Shown here: in pieces, positions 34,263 through 45,207 of the stretch
How positions within the stretch are numbered: position 1 is the first letter of the stretch
Layout: each line of letters starts with the position of its first letter
NCBI RefSeq assembly: GCF_963855985.1
Contig: NC_087093.1
Coordinates: 12,973,001-13,037,000 of the forward strand
Length of the DNA stretch: 64,000 bases
Origin: Ostrinia nubilalis
Taxonomy: Eukaryota; Arthropoda; Insecta; Lepidoptera; Crambidae
Direction: 5' to 3'
Made by a program: the position numbers and the translations under genes
The notes under the pieces: model-generated
Told to the model about the DNA's origin: nothing
The model's input: the letters and a program-made list of their open reading frames with translations, nothing else
Database searches by the model: none

Positions 34263-35848
34263 CAATATGCGCGCTAAGTGAGGATCACACTCGGAATCAC
34301 GGCTGCCATTTTAATAATTCAGCGAAGGATTTGCGGTGCCCCTTTTACAAACACGATAATTGCTACCGAATTCAGTTTATTACGACACGATTCTTACTGC
34401 TTATAGATATTATGTTTTTGTTTTTTCTTTAATTTGAAGTTAACCAAATGCAAAATGAAGAATTTAGCCCGTAGTCCACTGCTGGCCGGACGAGTTGGGA
34501 GATAGTGTAAGAAAACTATGTTTTTTTAGAACATAGTGCGTAACTTTTGCGTATTGTTTTTCCAAAACTACGAAAGTAATGTGAAGCGACAGTACCTAAC
34601 TAAGCGAATTTAGGTTTTATCCCCGTCAATCACTGAATTATTGTGACGAACCTTCTTCTAACGTCATTAGGGAGAAAATAATAATAATGCTATACTCTAA
34701 ATTTAAAGAAATAAACCTCTTAACACAATCATATTAGCTTAATTGCATTTTCTACTAATATTTCCCTAAATTATACAAGTAAAGATAAAAATAATTAAAA
34801 AAGCTCTTTTGTTTTGATCTCATAAAAACGTTTTCAAAGAAATATCTTACCTGTTAAATATTCTCATCAAAAATATTTTTGGATTAAATTGTACAAAGCA
34901 ACATCGCTCTGAAGATCTCATTATTTTTAAAGCGTCAATAAAGTCGTTTACAGACCCAAGTCGGAGTGTAGCGGCGAAACGCTGCACTAATATCCGCCTT
35001 TTGGCGGCAAAATGCCGCTGAATTTTGCCTCAAACCTTTCTCAGCGTTCATTATGTTCAGAGCAAATAGCTTCTATGTTGACCGCTTGAGGGAATTGCCG
35101 CTCTTGTAAAATCTTAAGTATTTAAAATGCTTCGAGAGTTTAAAGCCAATCTTGCTTTATATGAGGTTCGAGTGGCACTTTAAATCAATATGTTTTACTT
35201 AAAGAAAGGTTTAACTTTTTGTTCTAAAGAAACCCTATTATTATTTGCCGACATCTGTAATGGACAGTTATATGTATAAGTATCACACATACCGTATCAA
35301 TACAATGGGGCAGATTGAATTTTCTTAACAATGTTCTAAGAGATAAGTATTACTTGAGTTCAAAATAGACGATATAGCTACTTACTTTAGAAAAATTTGT
35401 ATTCCTAATCTCAAGCTTTAAAATAACATAGGAAGTCCAGCATTACATTTTTATCAGTCGAGTAGGTATTAGATATCACTTGAGTTCTCCGCACACTGAA
35501 GTCACTGACCTAACAATTTATAAAATTCTCAAATGTAGTCGCTAGGTCGGATGCTTCAGTAGTGAAGTGCTCAAAAGTGTGACACCCGTGGTGACACATC
35601 TCTAATATCTCCCAGGACACCGGGTGGTCTTTAGAGGTTATATTGCCCTCGATTACGCGGTTGCGAGTAACATTAACCTCTGTTACCGCTGCCAGAGGGT
35701 ACTGTGTTACAGAGTTATCCGCTCAATAAATAGCCGATTTTTGTACTACACTAGACCCTAGAAACACTAGACCCTATCTACACTTCTAACACTAAAGTTT
35801 GTAAAGATAATGAATAGATTTAATTGAATTAATTTAAACTGATTTTAA
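34263..35848. other. AT-rich intergenic; one weak minus-strand exon candidate
   Basis: At about 34910-34851 (-) an open stretch without stops ends at a good donor (TTTAACAG|GTAAGA). An AG at its start (gagatcttcag) could be an acceptor. It is too short to trust. A GC-balanced patch at 34960-35080 holds gcggcg repeats only. Confidence 0.25.
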
Positions 35849-36439
35849 GAGCGTTTACGCCGTTTTGCGCAAAAACAGTACTTTTTCAACCACCCGTTAC
35901 AATCATTAACCAGTTACATTACAAATATGTTATAGGCATAAATAATTAGGCAATTTCGTCGTCTAAATAGTTGAGAAAATATTTCGATTAGTATAGTATT
36001 TAAGAAATCTATCAAGATACCTAAGTCCACACAGGTTTTCAAATTTCCACTTTAGCGTCAGTTTACAAGCTGAAATTTTTATAAAAATACTGTGAAAACG
36101 ATATAACAAACATTTATATCCTATAGCATAGGTCCTTAGGCAAATAGTTAGTTGAGAAAATTCTTAGATTTAAGCATTTTACAATAAGAAATCACAAATT
36201 GAAAGAACGTGAAATACCCAAAAATCAAAGTGATTTTTACACCATTATTCTTCATTAATTTAACATAAAAATAGCTTAATATAATAAAATAACATCTTCT
36301 TTAAAATATTTACTTTGAAACGATATTTATAATTCATTGTTATTGTTTTGCTATGAACATTTGAAAACTATTAAAAAACGCCGCGCGCGAATCATTTCCA
36401 ATGATGCCCCTTGAAACGCCGCGCTTCGCGTAAACGCTC
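35849..36439. mobile_element. TTAA-flanked TIR element
   Basis: The ends GAGCGTTTACGC and GCGTAAACGCTC form a perfect 12-bp inverted pair, and both are directly flanked by TTAA (35845-35848 and 36440-36443). A TTAA target duplication is the piggyBac hallmark, though these ends do not begin with the usual CCC. The 591-bp AT-rich interior shows no transposase. Confidence 0.6.
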
Positions 36440-36947
36440 TTAACGCGATACGCGGATAGGTAACATAGAAATAAAATAAATGATTTGTTTACTTCTTACC
36501 GGAAAATCTACGGGTAGATTTAATAAAAGTTTTAGAAATTTCAAACTTTACTTCCTAATATAATACGAAGTATATCCATCTGTTATCTTTTCAAGCTTTA
36601 GCCAATGAATCAAATTAGATAAGAGAGAAATACACAGAATATTTTTATTTCGGTTTTGGAAAAGATACACGTGCTAGGACGCACAGAAGGCCCGGCAGAG
36701 GTCAAAAGTCAAAAAAATCAGTTGTCTATTAATCTTTTTTTATTTACGCAGGTAGGTAGTTAAAAACCTCTAGTTTTAGAAAATAATAAAGTTCCAACAT
36801 GTTTCTTAACAAATTGGTATACTTTTGCGAGTCAGAAGTCAATGATTGCATGCCTAAGAACGGTTGCTATCAGCGCGTCCTAAGTTTATTGCTTTGTTTA
36901 CATAAAGTTTTGTTTATAAATTGTATTTAAAACTAGTGCATTTAACA
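36440..36947. promoter_or_regulatory. upstream region of the 86-aa gene
   Basis: About 500 bp lies between the TTAA element and the ATG at 36948. The sequence before the start (ggttgctatcagcgcgtcct, about 90 bp upstream) is the only GC-richer patch and may contain the transcription start. No TATA box is obvious. Confidence 0.3.
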
Positions 36948-37495
36948 ATGGAAATCCTGGAAAAAGGTAATGTGTAACTTTTTGTCAAAATTTTAAAGTT
37001 ATATGGCTGGTATTAACATGTCAAATATGATGAAAATAATTGATGATTTATTAAATATTTTCAGACTTTTAGTTTAGTTCCCCGTCGTGCCCCGTAACAA
37101 TTTATACGTCATTTGTTAGCTGACAATAATTATGCTTTATTATATTTTGTATGCAATTTCACCCAAGAGTACCAAAGGCCTTGACAGTAGGGGTCCAAAG
37201 TTGCATTATTTACTTAGCTTTGAAATCCAAGACAATTTATTTTTCTGTTCTAGGCCAAGAAATTCGTTGCTCGTTTTCAAGATTGTTTGTATTTGAGCAA
37301 TGGAATGTTACAAAAGGCACGAATGCTGAAAAGTCTCGTCTTGTGTACCAGAATCTAAAGTTATCATTAGTTAGTGATGAGGAAAATATTAACATGAAGA
37401 ATTTAGAAAATAAGAGTAATTATCTGATTGAGAGTATTTTAAAAAGGCATCTCAGTCTACAAAAGTTTCCAAAAATAGACATTTTGACTGGTTAA
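36948..37495 (+). CDS. small two-exon gene, conserved-looking hypothetical protein (86 aa)
   Basis: Exon 1 (36948-36966) reads ATG GAA ATC CTG GAA AAA G, in a good insect start context (aacaATGG), and stops at a donor (G|GTAATG). Exon 2 begins at 37254 after tttttctgttctag, a strong acceptor, and runs to the stop at 37495. The exon phases match (1 + 2 bases make a Gly codon). The 287-bp intron is typical of insects. The product starts MEILEKGQEIRCSF, continues FVFEQWNVTKGTNAEK and ends SLQKFPKIDILTG. It is soluble and mildly basic, with a Leu/Ile-rich helical-looking C-terminal third. I see no signal peptide, membrane segment or known domain, and I do not recognise the family. A longer 114-codon frame from 37151 is the exon plus intron read through. 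The gene lies in the spacer between the inverted arms, and the nearest other host gene is 6 kb away. Confidence 0.65.
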
Positions 37496-37970
37496 GCTAT
37501 CCTTATAATCACTGGTTTGCGAAATTTGCCTAAAAAAAGGAAGTCTTCTTTACCCAAAGAGTATTTTACTTTAATTTCAGTAGCATAATATAATAATATA
37601 CAATGTTTTACAAAGTATTTTATTTTATTAAGAAGTTTTTCACTTTTGACCGCTGTTACATAGACGCGGGACCACTGTGGGACGGAGCGAATTTAATCGA
37701 ATCGAAACGCTTATAACCGCCTTAATCAAAGTTACTTGCGCGTTGTAAAACTTGTTTAAAGTGACGTTTAGTATGGAAACAACAATTTAAACTACTGTTC
37801 AATGAGTGTGTAACTTTTTATTAGTAAGGGGGTTATTATTTATAGAAATACACGCGTTTCAAATCAGTATTTTGTAAAAATGTTCCTTGTGGTTAGGAGA
37901 GCAACGTAAAACAGATGAGGTTTATTCTTGACGTTGAAATATAGTCTTTCGACTTAAATGTATTTCCAGC
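37496..37970. other. 3' flank and intergenic before right arm
   Basis: It contains the probable 3'UTR of the 86-aa gene. At about 37740-37830 there is a block (aaagtgacgtttagtatgg, then gttcaatgagtgtg, then ggggg) related to 32510-32590. Nothing else was recognised. Confidence 0.3.
37586..37605 (+). terminator. possible polyadenylation signal region
   Basis: No exact AATAAA follows the stop of the 86-aa gene. The AT-rich cluster cataatataataatataca, about 90 bases downstream, holds AATATA-type variants. Confidence 0.25.
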
Positions 37971-38986
37971 ATTAAAGGACAATGTTCGTTCTCCATACAT
38001 TGTTCGCCTAAGAACCAACAATTTTGACATATTACTACCCGAAAGCGAAATAATACGATTCTGTGTGTAAGAACAATGATTCCTGATGGACACTTGCCAT
38101 AAAATTAATGATTAAGAATATTAAATCACAGCGATTTTATAATATGTCGTTTATGACAACATGGCGTCTAATGTATTGTGTGAATGTATGAACACCGATT
38201 CGCGAAAAATGTTTTGTATTGTCGTCACGCCGAGTCGCAGCCAAATAGTATAAAATAATAGAACAAGTTTTAGAAATACAACTCGGCATTCCACTTTTAT
38301 AATATGCCCACATATTGCACGTAAATAAACAACATGAATCGTAGGTTGTTTCCACCCTTGTCATCTGACACATGAAATAAACTCCTATTGTATTATAGAT
38401 ATCGAAGCCGAATCGTATATAATAATAGAATGGGTTTTGGAGATCACTCGGGGTTCCACTTTTATAAAATACCTACATATTGCATAAAAATAACACGAAT
38501 CATGAGTTTTCTTTTCACCATTTACATCTGACACGAGATAACAAACTCCTATCTCCATGACTACCGTCGTAGTCTATGCCAAAGACTACAATATTTTAAG
38601 CAAGAAGTTTCAAACCTTAGCGGCTACGGTAACCCCTGGGCCACATACATCATGATAACATTCGGTCGACACCGGAACGAAGTCTTGCGATTATGCAAAA
38701 AAGCATCGTATTCTAGTGCGGCTATATCACGTTCAACCGGGGTTTTAATTCGACTAAAGTCCTGACTAAAGACTGGAAGAAAATACGCCGCATTGTATGA
38801 GCACTTCGTGTTCGTTAAAGCGGCTTGAGATCTAGAGCCCACATAGTTTTCTTTCCAATAATATCCGCAAGTAGCGCTGCATGATCTTTACAACAAAAAC
38901 GGCAATAGTTATTAAGGTGCCAAAATTATATGATTACTTTGGCACGGTATTATACACGTTCGAAGATTTGTCATTTTCATTCATTT

Positions 38987-39135
38987 CATCATCATCATCA
39001 TCATTTCAGCCACAGGACGTCCACTACTGAACATAGGCCTCCCCCAATGACTTCCACATCGCACGGTTGGTAGCGGCCTGCATCCAGCGCCTTCCCGCTA
39101 CCTTTATCAGGTCGTCGGTCCACCTTGTGGTGGGT
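38987..39135 (-). mobile_element. RTE-type LINE 3' end, (GAT)n tail (right arm)
   Basis: Mirror of 24395-24541. On the minus strand it encodes TRWTDDLIKVAGRRWMQA. Confidence 0.75.
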
Positions 39136-39330
39136 TGACATTGCAGAATATGACTTTTGATAGGTTCATCATAGAATTCGGCGGGGATATCCTCACGGAG
39201 GAAGTTCGTAAAAGGGCGGAACAAGATCTTATAATAATGCAAGGCCGAAGCTGTAACGCGCGTGCTCCTACGTGTAATCCGGCGAGTATGCAATAAATAG
39301 TAATGTCTGGTAAATAGTGGTAATACGTAT

Positions 39331-39547
39331 CGTTCGTTCGTTCGTTTCAGCCGAAAAGACGTCCACTGCTGGACAAAGGCCTTCCCCAAGGATTTTCACG
39401 AAGACCGATCCTGCACCGCTCGCATACAGGCACCTCCCGCGACCTTCACCAGATCGTCGGTCCACCTAGTGGGAGGCCTGCCCACGCTACGTCTTTCGGC
39501 TCGTGGTCGCCCTCGCCACTCAAGAACTTTCCTGCCCCAGTGGCCAT
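39331..39547 (-). mobile_element. RTE-type LINE 3' end, (CGAA)n tail (right arm)
   Basis: Mirror of 24005-24216, with small differences. The right copy reads gtcgccctcgccactcaag where the left has a shorter form. Confidence 0.75.
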
Positions 39548-40843
39548 CAGCTCTACGAGCTATGTGCCCCGCCCCGTCTATGTCTATATGCGCTACGATT
39601 ACAGGGTATCATTTTGCATAGTCGCAAGACTTCACTCCGCTGCTGTCAAATCAATGTCGCATAATGTTATCGCAATGTGTGTGGCCCTTGGCCAAATCAC
39701 AGAAGCCTATGCGAAGAAAGAGCACTTGAATGACAATGAAAATCAGGGTTACCATTTTATAAGATCTCCTCACTATTGAGGGTAACAAAGTAACATTAAT
39801 AATCTAGCCATTAATTACATTTATTACCTATACGAGAAAGTAAAGCAACATGCGGTTTTATTTTAATTTGTAAAATATTTGTAACAGTTTGTTCCAAATT
39901 TAGTTTTACAACAGTATTGCTGTTTCAGCTGTCACTGTGAAGCTTTGGGAAAATAAATAAATAGAAAAAATATTAACATAAATATTTATTTAAGTTTTTA
40001 TGTTCATTATCATAATATGCCAATTTAAGTTACACTGTGTGACAGTCTTTGACACTAAACAAACTCTTCAGCTTAATAATACCTACCTACAGGGCGTTTT
40101 TATAGTTACTCTTGCTGATGAAACAAGAAGGGTTGATTCTACTACTGAAATACAACTACTTTTCTTACAGGACCAATATCAAATTCTCAAAAAAAATTCA
40201 CATCCTCGTGATGGTGATAATTTCTATGGAGAGGTTTTTTTTTTATATTCGGTCTCTTGGGATAAGTTATTCCATTTGAGCAGTACAATTAATCCTTTTT
40301 ATTTGATCACTGTATAAAAATAACACAAGTGTTTAGGAAAACTTCTTCTTTGGTATGGTATCACTACGGAGTTATAATGTCGGCAACTCTGTATCACTGA
40401 CTTGTAACTTTCAAACAGTATGAATAATAAGGGCACCACATTGGTTTTCTTTCTGAAAAAAGGCTTTCACTTTTAGTACTAACCCTTTAGCACTATTTCA
40501 TTGAAATAAAAATACAATAAACGCACAGAAGACTGAAATTGAGTCAACTGACGTGACATTTATAATTTGTTGACATTATGACAGTTTGACAAGACTAGGG
40601 ATTGAAAAAGATTTAATTGAAAAAGTAAAATGACAATTTATTAAAACGATTCACAAGGATATAATCGATTAAAAATATTTATAAAATGTTCTGATACTTG
40701 CCTGTAGCGATTATCCAATCCTGGTTTCTACTGAAAAACTACCTCGTGGCAAGATTTTAATAAAATAATAAAATCTTTATCTTCTCTTTCACAATCTATA
40801 AAAGTTCATTTGGTCTATTATTAGGTATACATGTGCTATGAAT

Positions 40844-41018
40844 GAGGGTTTTCGCGATTGAAAAATCCGCGAGATGGCAATACGTAGACGCGAGGTCCAA
40901 ATGCTGCATGATTGGTGGATATCTGTCAATGTCATGTCAAAAATAACCAATCATGCAGCATTTGGACCTCACGTCTACGTATTGCCATCTGGCGGATTTT
41001 TCAATCGCGAAAACCCTC
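40844..41018. mobile_element. foldback MITE, GAGGGTTTTCGCGATTG family (right arm)
   Basis: Mirror of 22539-22713. Confidence 0.75.
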
Positions 41019-41771
41019 ATTGGCATAGATTATGAGAGACTGGCAACTATACTAGGTTGATATATGTTTCTCACACTTCAACTGGCATTGGATTCAACAT
41101 CGGATTCTGACACTTTTACAGTTATGATACCATGAATATCAGTTTATGGTCCTAATTATTTTAATTTTATTTACGACCTTCGACCAGTTGGACACTTTAG
41201 ATAGCTTCTTGTAATAGTGTCAATATCTTTTTAGCTTTTAACGCAAATCTAGTCTTCAAAGCAGTTTAATCGATTTATTTTATTTTCAAAATCGATATTT
41301 TATTGTCTATGATGGCCGCAGGAACATCACTATACATGGACTCCCAGCAATAAAGTACGGTAATGCCTCGTACAGATTTTATCGGCAAAAATTATGGAAC
41401 TTGATAGGTTTTAGACCATGCCACGCACCAAAACGTCCGGAAGTTGTAATAGTATTATAGAATAAACGTTGAAAGACTTATTTATTTAATTTTTCAATGC
41501 TTAAGTGTCCATTAGAATGAAAGGGTGCTTAATGTATTAAAAAAAATAGAAAATAATTATGATGGGTTAATGTTTTTGGGCGGTTTTTTAGGCGGTTTCT
41601 GACAATGTCCTTTATTTTCAAGATAAATAGAGAAAAATTGTTCAAACTTATGACTTAAATGTTACTATATTTCAAGTTACATGATATTTGCGTGTATGCA
41701 AATTTTTAACTAACTTGTATTTTTATTAAGCATTTTAGTTGCTGTTATTACCACTTAAAAAAATACTACTT

Positions 41772-41896
41772 TTAGGCTGGGTTGCACCATCTTACTTTAA
41801 TTTTGACAAACGTCAAAAATCTGACAAACTCCATACAAAAAGCACCGGTTTCTCGTTATAGTTACCGTCAAAATTAGGTGGTGCAACCCAGCCTTA
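41772..41896. mobile_element. MITE, GGCTGGGTTGCACC family, copy 3
   Basis: The inverted ends are taggctgggttgcaccatct and ggtggtgcaacccagcctta. The interior matches the copies at 14574 and 57961 in the opposite orientation. Confidence 0.75.
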
Positions 41897-42297
41897 AATC
41901 TACAGATATTTGATATGAACCTTGTGACAAAAGATATTACATTTTTGCTTTACGTGGAGCTTTTACAAGCTGGCATTCTGTTTTACACCTCACAAATAAT
42001 AATTATAAAGTTCAAACATGTTAAATCAGTTTCCCAAACGTATTACCAGCATATTCGAACTATGTGGGGTCGAATCAATTTAGTTCCATCAAGACACGGG
42101 GTTCAAACAAATACCTACCTCGCCTCAGAACTTTGGAAATTAATCAGCATGTTATGTTAGCGAGGGTATGATTAAATATAGAGGGAAGTTTAGGACTCAT
42201 ACAAATAGTACTGGAAAGTTTATCCAGTAAACCATTGTTGATATACTCGTAATACTACGAGTTACGGTCGACTCATAATATCAACTATTAGAGATGG

Positions 42298-42500
42298 CCT
42301 CTACCATGAGTTTACCTACCGAGCATCTCGCTATCGAGTCCGTAAAAAAATGTATGGCAAATTGTACAGCGCCTCTAGCGGTTAGTAGCAGAACCACAGC
42401 AAAACTAAAAACACTACCATGAGTTCATCTCAAATCGTTAGGTAAAAAACCTATCTAAATGAATACGATAGCGACTAAAGTTTTTAATTAGTTTCATACA
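42298..42500 (+). repeat. 203-bp direct repeat, copy 1 (TACCATGAGTT family)
   Basis: Nearly identical to 45005-45207. It contains tgtatggcaaattgtacagc, gcctctagcggttagtagca and aaaaacctatctaaatgaat. The motif taccatgagtt occurs three times in and just after it, and inverted (aactcatggta) at 44550 and 44642. Confidence 0.7.
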
Positions 42501-42690
42501 AATAACTTACCATGAGTTGCAATTTTCAAAGATGTCATCGAAAAATACCTTAGCTGTCACAGTAACGTAACTCACTGGCTTATTGACGTGTGAAAAGCAA
42601 AATAAAATTGTGGTTTTAGGTCATTTTAGGTGTTTTCTTTATTAAATTATGTCGGAAAGAAGTTTATTACGCTGGAACATGTTATCAGCA

Positions 42691-42795
42691 TGTGGGTAGA
42701 CCTCCCACTAGGTGGACCGACGATCTGGTGAAGGTCGCGGGAAGAACTTGGGAAGAACCTGGATGCGGGCACATTGTGGAGATCCTTGGTGGAGG
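42691..42795 (+). mobile_element. RTE-type LINE fragment
   Basis: It encodes GRPPTRWTDDLVKVAGRTW, then decays within 50 bp. No simple-repeat tail is present, so the 3' end has been lost or replaced. Confidence 0.6.
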
Positions 42796-42959
42796 GAGAG
42801 GATGCTGCGTTTCCCAGAGATATGCGAGGGAATTGTGTCGTGCGAAGATGTCTAGCTGTGCTGTGAAAATGTGTGCGGGTTTCCGACAAAGCTGTGCGAG
42901 GAAAATGTATCGTACGAGGATGTGTAGCAGAGATTTGAAAATGCTCATTAGTGTTGTAC

Positions 42960-43085
42960 AGCCTGAGCCTTTTCCACCAGAGATGTGCTGACCGAGGCGA
43001 GGTAAACGAAGCGATTCTATTGGTTCTTTACAAACACATCCTTCGCTACGCATCCTCGCACATCTCTGGTGGAAAGGCAGCCTTA
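42960..43085. repeat. foldback MITE
   Basis: The ends ccttttccaccagagatgtg and cacatctctggtggaaaggc are inverted. The interior has inverted cgcttcg/cttcgct blocks. It is about 125 bp. Confidence 0.6.
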
Positions 43086-43236
43086 CGAGATCATGATAGA
43101 AAGCTAATCCGACAATGAATATTTTCATAGGTTGAAATTTACTTTTGTTTTTAATCAGTCTGTGTATTATCAAGTATTATGTATTAGGTTTTGTGAAATA
43201 AATATAGTCAATAAAAAATAATCATTTTATTTTCAA

Positions 43237-43430
43237 CTAGCTTTTGCCCGCGGCTTCGTCCGCGTGAAATTTATTTTGTCACAGATCGTCATAATTATAG
43301 CCTATATGTTAATCTGGGTTATAAACAATAATACTGTAAAGTTTCATCAAAATCCGTTCAGTAGTTTTTGCGTGAAAGAGTAACAAACATCCAGACATCC
43401 AAATTTTCGCATTTTTAATATTAAGTAGGA
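43237..43430 (-). mobile_element. Helitron-like element, minus strand
   Basis: Minus-strand order: TCCTACTTAATATTAAAAAT start, aacggattttgatgaaactt interior, then the 3' hairpin (ccgcgg) and AAAAGCTAG. It is flanked by A and T as expected, and is close in sequence to the copy at 9885. Confidence 0.7.
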
Positions 43431-43557
43431 TATTAGTAGGATAATAATATGTATTTACTTAATTATTATTACTGACGAGATTGCTACTATGTATGTTTAG
43501 TGACCATGAAAGATTAAAACAATATAATGTATTTAATTAATTATAATATCTTATGTC

Positions 43558-43563
43558 TTTATT
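43558..43563 (-). terminator. polyadenylation signal AATAAA
   Basis: A canonical AATAAA on the minus strand lies 22-26 bases past the stop of the three-exon gene. Cleavage is expected near 43540. Confidence 0.6.
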
Positions 43564-43584
43564 ATGGATTTAATTTACAAGTAG

Positions 43585-44174
43585 TTATTTACAAGCACTC
43601 TGCTCTAAATCCTTTGGCTTCAGGGAAGAACCTGGACCGCCACCAGTCCAGTGTTCCCTTGGCAGCTCTGTGTATGCGAGTTGCCTTTCTTCTTGCTGTT
43701 TAGTCACTCCACACCTTAACAAATAAACATTACAAATAATAATGACGAAATAAGATAAAAGCAATCAAAATGAATATAGTAGTAGGTATTTATACACACT
43801 TTTCTAAATTTCTCAGTAGTTTTCGTGTCGCCGGTGGCATCAGCATTTCACGTTCGCGTGTCCGTTAGTTCCACCCACCATTGACTATTGTTGGCTCTTT
43901 CTTGGGGTCCTTCAGTGGGCATACTCAGATCGCCATATCTATAGAAAAACAACTTTATTGTATCTAGAAAATATAAATCTAGCACTCATATTACTGAATT
44001 TTAGCTAGGCACGTGGAAGTTATGCTGGAAAGGTTGTATTTCTCCAAAAAAAACCAGCTCAAAACTATTCGTTTAATTTTGAAATTCCTCCACTACATAG
44101 TGTGTTTATTTTTACTTAACTTACCTTTCCATAAATTCTACAATCGGTTTAAACGGATAGGCACAGGTTGTCAT
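43585..44174 (-). CDS. three-exon minus-strand gene, putative RFX/X-box-regulated small protein
   Basis: Exon 1 (44174-44125) starts ATGACAACCTGT and ends GGAAAG|GTAAGT, a consensus donor. Exon 2 (43938-43852) follows gtttttctatag and joins in the right phase. Together they read MTTCAYPFKPIVEFMER, YGDLSMPTEGPQERANN and SQWWVELTDTR. Exon 2 ends at a weaker donor (GAAC|GTGAAA). Exon 3 has its best acceptor at ttgttaag| (43714) and continues the frame to a stop at 43585, giving 88 aa. A second frame in exon 3 (TLDWWRSRFFPEAKGF, stop 43589) is also open and would need an internal acceptor, so the C-terminus is uncertain. Introns are 186 and 137 bp. There is no signal peptide or membrane segment. 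I do not recognise the family. The X-box upstream suggests a ciliary or sperm-axoneme role, which is inference. Confidence 0.6.
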
Positions 44175-44254
44175 TTTCCTCTCCTGGTTAAAATCCAATT
44201 TTTTGTGGAAAATTATTCATCAATAATCCTTCAATAAAACATGTTTTGTTATCT

Positions 44255-44268
44255 GTTGTCATGACAAC
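44255..44268 (-). promoter_or_regulatory. X-box-like palindrome (RFX site)
   Basis: GTTGTCATGACAAC is a perfect 14-bp palindrome that fits the RFX X-box pattern (GTnrCC..rGyAAC, with C/T changes at the centre). It lies 81-94 bp upstream of the ATG at 44174, the usual distance for X-boxes of ciliary genes in animals. Confidence 0.5.
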
Positions 44269-44439
44269 GGCTGCGTCAAAGTCGCAATGACAAGAAATAA
44301 ACAATACAAATTTAAAATCATCATGTTAATGCAGCTTTAAGCACTGTTCTAGGACACCTAAATTTTGCAGTGTTATTTTTGACATTTTCGTTATTTCCTA
44401 CTCTATCTTTTCTATATAGTTAGAAAGAAGCGGCATTCG

Positions 44440-45004
44440 TTCTTTCATTCATCCATTCATAGAGTGTGAAGTTGGATACGTTAACATGCTCACCAACATG
44501 ACCTCACAAAACCATCGAATTATCGCTGGCGAGTAAAGTATACGGTAATTGAACTCATGGTATGATTTTAAGGCAAACTTCATCGATCCACGTTTAAACT
44601 CTATCGACTGTAGTATACGAATCCAAGTTTTCGATGGCAACTCATGGTAGAGGCACAGACTACAATTTAATAGCAAAACTTTTTTTTTTCATAAATAAAA
44701 AGATTGTTAATTTTATTGTTAGTAATTTGTTATCACACAAATTACTAATACCTACTCCCGTTAGCCCCTCGTACTAAGCTAAATATACTTGTGTCACGAG
44801 TGAGCTCAACACAATAGTCGAGCGGCGGCGGGATATCTCTTCAGTATTTCAACTGAATAAGTTGCCAATTTTTTTAGTTTGATGTGACGTCATCCAAATA
44901 GAGGCATTTGACGACGGTATAATGAAACTGAAATGAAATAATTTTTCAAGCCATGCTGCATATCATCTGAAGTCAACGCACTGCGCAATCTGTTTATCTC
45001 TGTG
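44440..45004. other. intergenic with inverted aactcatggta motifs
   Basis: gaactcatggtatg (44548) and caactcatggtagaggcaca (44640) are inverted relatives of the start of the 45005 repeat, so 44640-45020 has inverted ends. No gene is supported. Confidence 0.4.
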
Positions 45005-45207
45005 CCTCTACCATGAGTTTGCCTACCGAGCATTTCGCTATCGAGTGCGTAAAAAAATGTATGGCAAATTGTACAGCGCCTCTAGCGGTTAGTAGCAGAA
45101 CCACAGCAAAACTAAAAACACTACCATGGGTTCATCTCAAATCGTTGGGTAAAAAACCTATCTAAATGAATACGATAGCGTCTAAAGTTTTTATTTAGTT
45201 TCATACA
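45005..45207 (+). repeat. 203-bp direct repeat, copy 2 (TACCATGAGTT family)
   Basis: The same length as 42298-42500, with only scattered substitutions. Together the two copies bracket the three-exon gene. Confidence 0.7.

Larger units (their letters stand above)
37971..41615 (-). repeat. right arm of 3.6-kb inverted repeat
   Basis: This is the mirror of 21248-25557, without the LINE insertion. It begins attaaaggacaatgttcg and ends gacaatgtcctttat. Both ends can be read as TA flanking AAGGACA(A/T)TG. It contains the mirror copies of both RTE tails (38987-39135, 39331-39547) and the foldback MITE (40844-41018). Confidence 0.8.

Noticed and set aside
37151..37253. N-terminal extension of the 37151-37495 frame
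   Set aside because: It is intron read through; the acceptor at 37253 and the in-phase upstream exon explain the gene better.
42685..43173. 162-codon minus-strand ORF
   Set aside because: It spans the antisense of an RTE fragment and a foldback MITE.
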